Below, one piece after another: positions 32,807-33,775 of a DNA stretch of 33,775 bases. The first letter of the stretch is position 1. Every line of letters starts with the position of its first letter. Location: NCBI GenBank assembly GCA_025456175.1, contig JALOLC010000027.1, positions 1 to 33,775 on the forward strand, given 5' to 3'. The position numbers and the translations under genes are program-made. This DNA comes from Acidobacteriota bacterium (lineage in GTDB: Bacteria > Acidobacteriota > Aminicenantia > UBA2199). The notes beneath the pieces are model-generated. The model searched no databases. It saw only the letters and a program-made list of their open reading frames with translations, and was not told the origin of the DNA.

Positions 32807-33775
32807 AGAGCACCGGGAATGCGATAGGGAAGCGCAGGCCGTATCGCAGCGCATCCTGGTCGTTGACGACGATGACACGGTGCGCGGGTCACTGGGAGAC
32901 TTGCTGGAGTTCCATGGCTTCACGGTGACCGCCGTAGCCAGCGCCGGCCAGGCCCTGGAGGCGGTGGCCGAAAGCGATTTCGACCTGGTGATCTCCGACC
33001 TGGTCATGCCGGGCATTAGCGGCATCGAGCTGATCCAGGCAATCCGCAAGGCGGGAAAAGACATGCCGTTGCTGGTCATGACCGGTTTCGCATCGATCGA
33101 ATACGCCGTGGAGTCGATGAAGGCCGGTGCCTGCGATTTCATCACCAAGCCCCTGAAGTTCGACCACGTCATGCTGGTCATCCGCCGCGTGCTGGAGACC
33201 ACCACCTTGCGCAAGCTGGCCGGAGAGCGCGAGTTTTACAAGGACCTGTCCAACAGCGACGGCCTGACCCAGGTGGGCAACTACCGCCACTTCAGTCAGG
33301 TGCTGCAGCAGGAGATCGACCGCCAGCGCCGCTTCCACCGGCCGTTGACGCTGCTGATGATCGACATCGACGACTTCAAGAAGGTCAACGACCGCCTGGG
33401 ACATCCGGTCGGGGACATGGTCCTGGTCAGGATCGCCTCGCTGCTGAAGGGCGAGGTACGCGGCTTTGATTTCGTGGCCCGCTACGGCGGCGACGAGTTC
33501 ACCGTCATCCTGCCCGAGGTGTCGGAAAGAGCCGCCCTGGCCGTGGGCCGCCGCATCCTGCGCGCCGTCGGCCAGGCCGAGTTTTTTCCGCCCGAACGTG
33601 CCGGCAGCGACGCCATCAGCGTGACCATCGGCATTGCCTCCTTTCCCAAGGACGCCCGCGACGCCTCCGAACTGGTGGCCATGGCCGACCGCGCCATGTA
33701 TGCCGGGAAGAACTCCGGCAAGAACTGCCTGTGCGTCTGCGGCGAGGAGCAGGATGTCATTCGCCTGCGCCCGCC
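32799..33775 (+). CDS. REC-GGDEF response regulator, diguanylate cyclase (partial at window end)
   Basis: This protein makes c-di-GMP under control of a receiver domain. The receiver (about 18-130) has VVDDDD, phosphoacceptor D67 in VISDLVMPGIS, VMTGF and the Lys in FITKPL. After a helical linker with the DGLTQVGNYRHF motif (a variant of D-x-LTGLxNRRxF), the GGDEF domain follows with MIDIDDFKKVND, RYGGDEF (active site intact at 230-234) and an inhibitory I-site RGFD (221-224) exactly five residues before it. About 325 residues are present; the frame is open at 33775 so the C-terminus is missing. The ATG has GGAGGAG 8 bases upstream. A c-di-GMP switch beside pilT and rlpA suggests control of motility or adhesion, by inference. 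Confidence 0.92.
   Translation, partial: MAEEHRECDREAQAVSQRILVVDDDDTVRGSLGDLLEFHGFTVTAVASAGQALEAVAESDFDLVISDLVMPGISGIELIQAIRKAGKDMPLLVMTGFASIEYAVESMKAGACDFITKPLKFDHVMLVIRRVLETTTLRKLAGEREFYKDLSNSDGLTQVGNYRHFSQVLQQEIDRQRRFHRPLTLLMIDIDDFKKVNDRLGHPVGDMVLVRIASLLKGEVRGFDFVARYGGDEFTVILPEVSERAALAVGRRILRAVGQAEFFPPERAGSDAISVTIGIASFPKDARDASELVAMADRAMYAGKNSGKNCLCVCGEEQDVIRLRP

Overview
The window is a densely packed, high-GC bacterial chromosome segment. Genes overlap or abut, intergenic gaps are short, and the ribosome-binding sites are strong AGGAG type. The cell is probably diderm: there are lipobox lipoproteins (TlpA-like, RlpA, an oligopeptide-binding protein), a lytic transglycosylase, a MacA/MacB-type efflux set and a type IV pilus retraction ATPase. 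The lineage cannot be fixed from the sequence alone. The mix fits uncultured Acidobacteriota/Aminicenantota-like or Desulfobacterota-like genomes, and that is inference only. I see no rRNA, tRNA, CRISPR array, phage or insertion sequence.

Layout. 1-1.8 kb (+): a RodZ-like HTH membrane protein and a helical-repeat hypothetical. 5.6-1.8 kb (-): a PAPS-synthesis operon made of a NusG-like antiterminator, APS kinase with a C-terminal extension, ATP sulfurylase and an alkaline-phosphatase-superfamily enzyme. 5.7-10.1 kb: housekeeping and stress genes (membrane protein, TlpA-like lipoprotein, SAM hydrolase of the DUF62 family, rubrerythrin-like protein, nitroreductase, RNase HI, response regulator). 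10.1-10.3 kb: a long imperfect palindrome. 13.7-10.3 kb (-): a molybdenum cofactor operon moeA-moaA-moaC-MOSC-moaB in which every junction overlaps. 14.1-16.2 kb: a zinc metallopeptidase-like gene and a Ddl-like ATP-grasp gene, overlapping tail to tail. 19.7-16.4 kb (-): a MacA-like adaptor, ABC ATPase and MacB-like permease, the permease carrying a frameshifting internal deletion. 19.8-22.2 kb (+): an acyltransferase-like membrane protein and a DUF362 protein with a structured leader. 31.9-22.3 kb (-): pilT-alaS-lytic transglycosylase-membrane protein-lipid kinase-oligopeptide lipoprotein-Ycf46-like AAA+ ATPase, then a purine/pyrimidine-rich hairpin and a Mut7-C RNase-like gene. 31.9-33.8 kb (+): RlpA, then a REC-GGDEF diguanylate cyclase that runs off the window end.

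Functional themes. The Moco and PAPS operons are the two clear pathways. The PAPS operon is headed by a specialised NusG and has no sulfite-producing reductase beside it, so it more likely feeds sulfation of a surface polymer or lipid than cysteine synthesis. Envelope and surface functions recur (RodZ-like, PilT, RlpA, transglycosylase, MacAB). c-di-GMP and REC signalling genes sit near them.

The points most worth a second look are non-coding or architectural: several -10 boxes lie only 6-7 nt from a start codon (leaderless transcripts), an in-frame palindromic tandem insertion sits inside moeA, two large intergenic inverted repeats differ in composition, small leader ORFs precede moeA and the diguanylate cyclase, and the DUF362 gene has a structured leader. 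I found no clear-cut wholly new system; the best candidates are the palindrome families and the PAPS/NusG operon.
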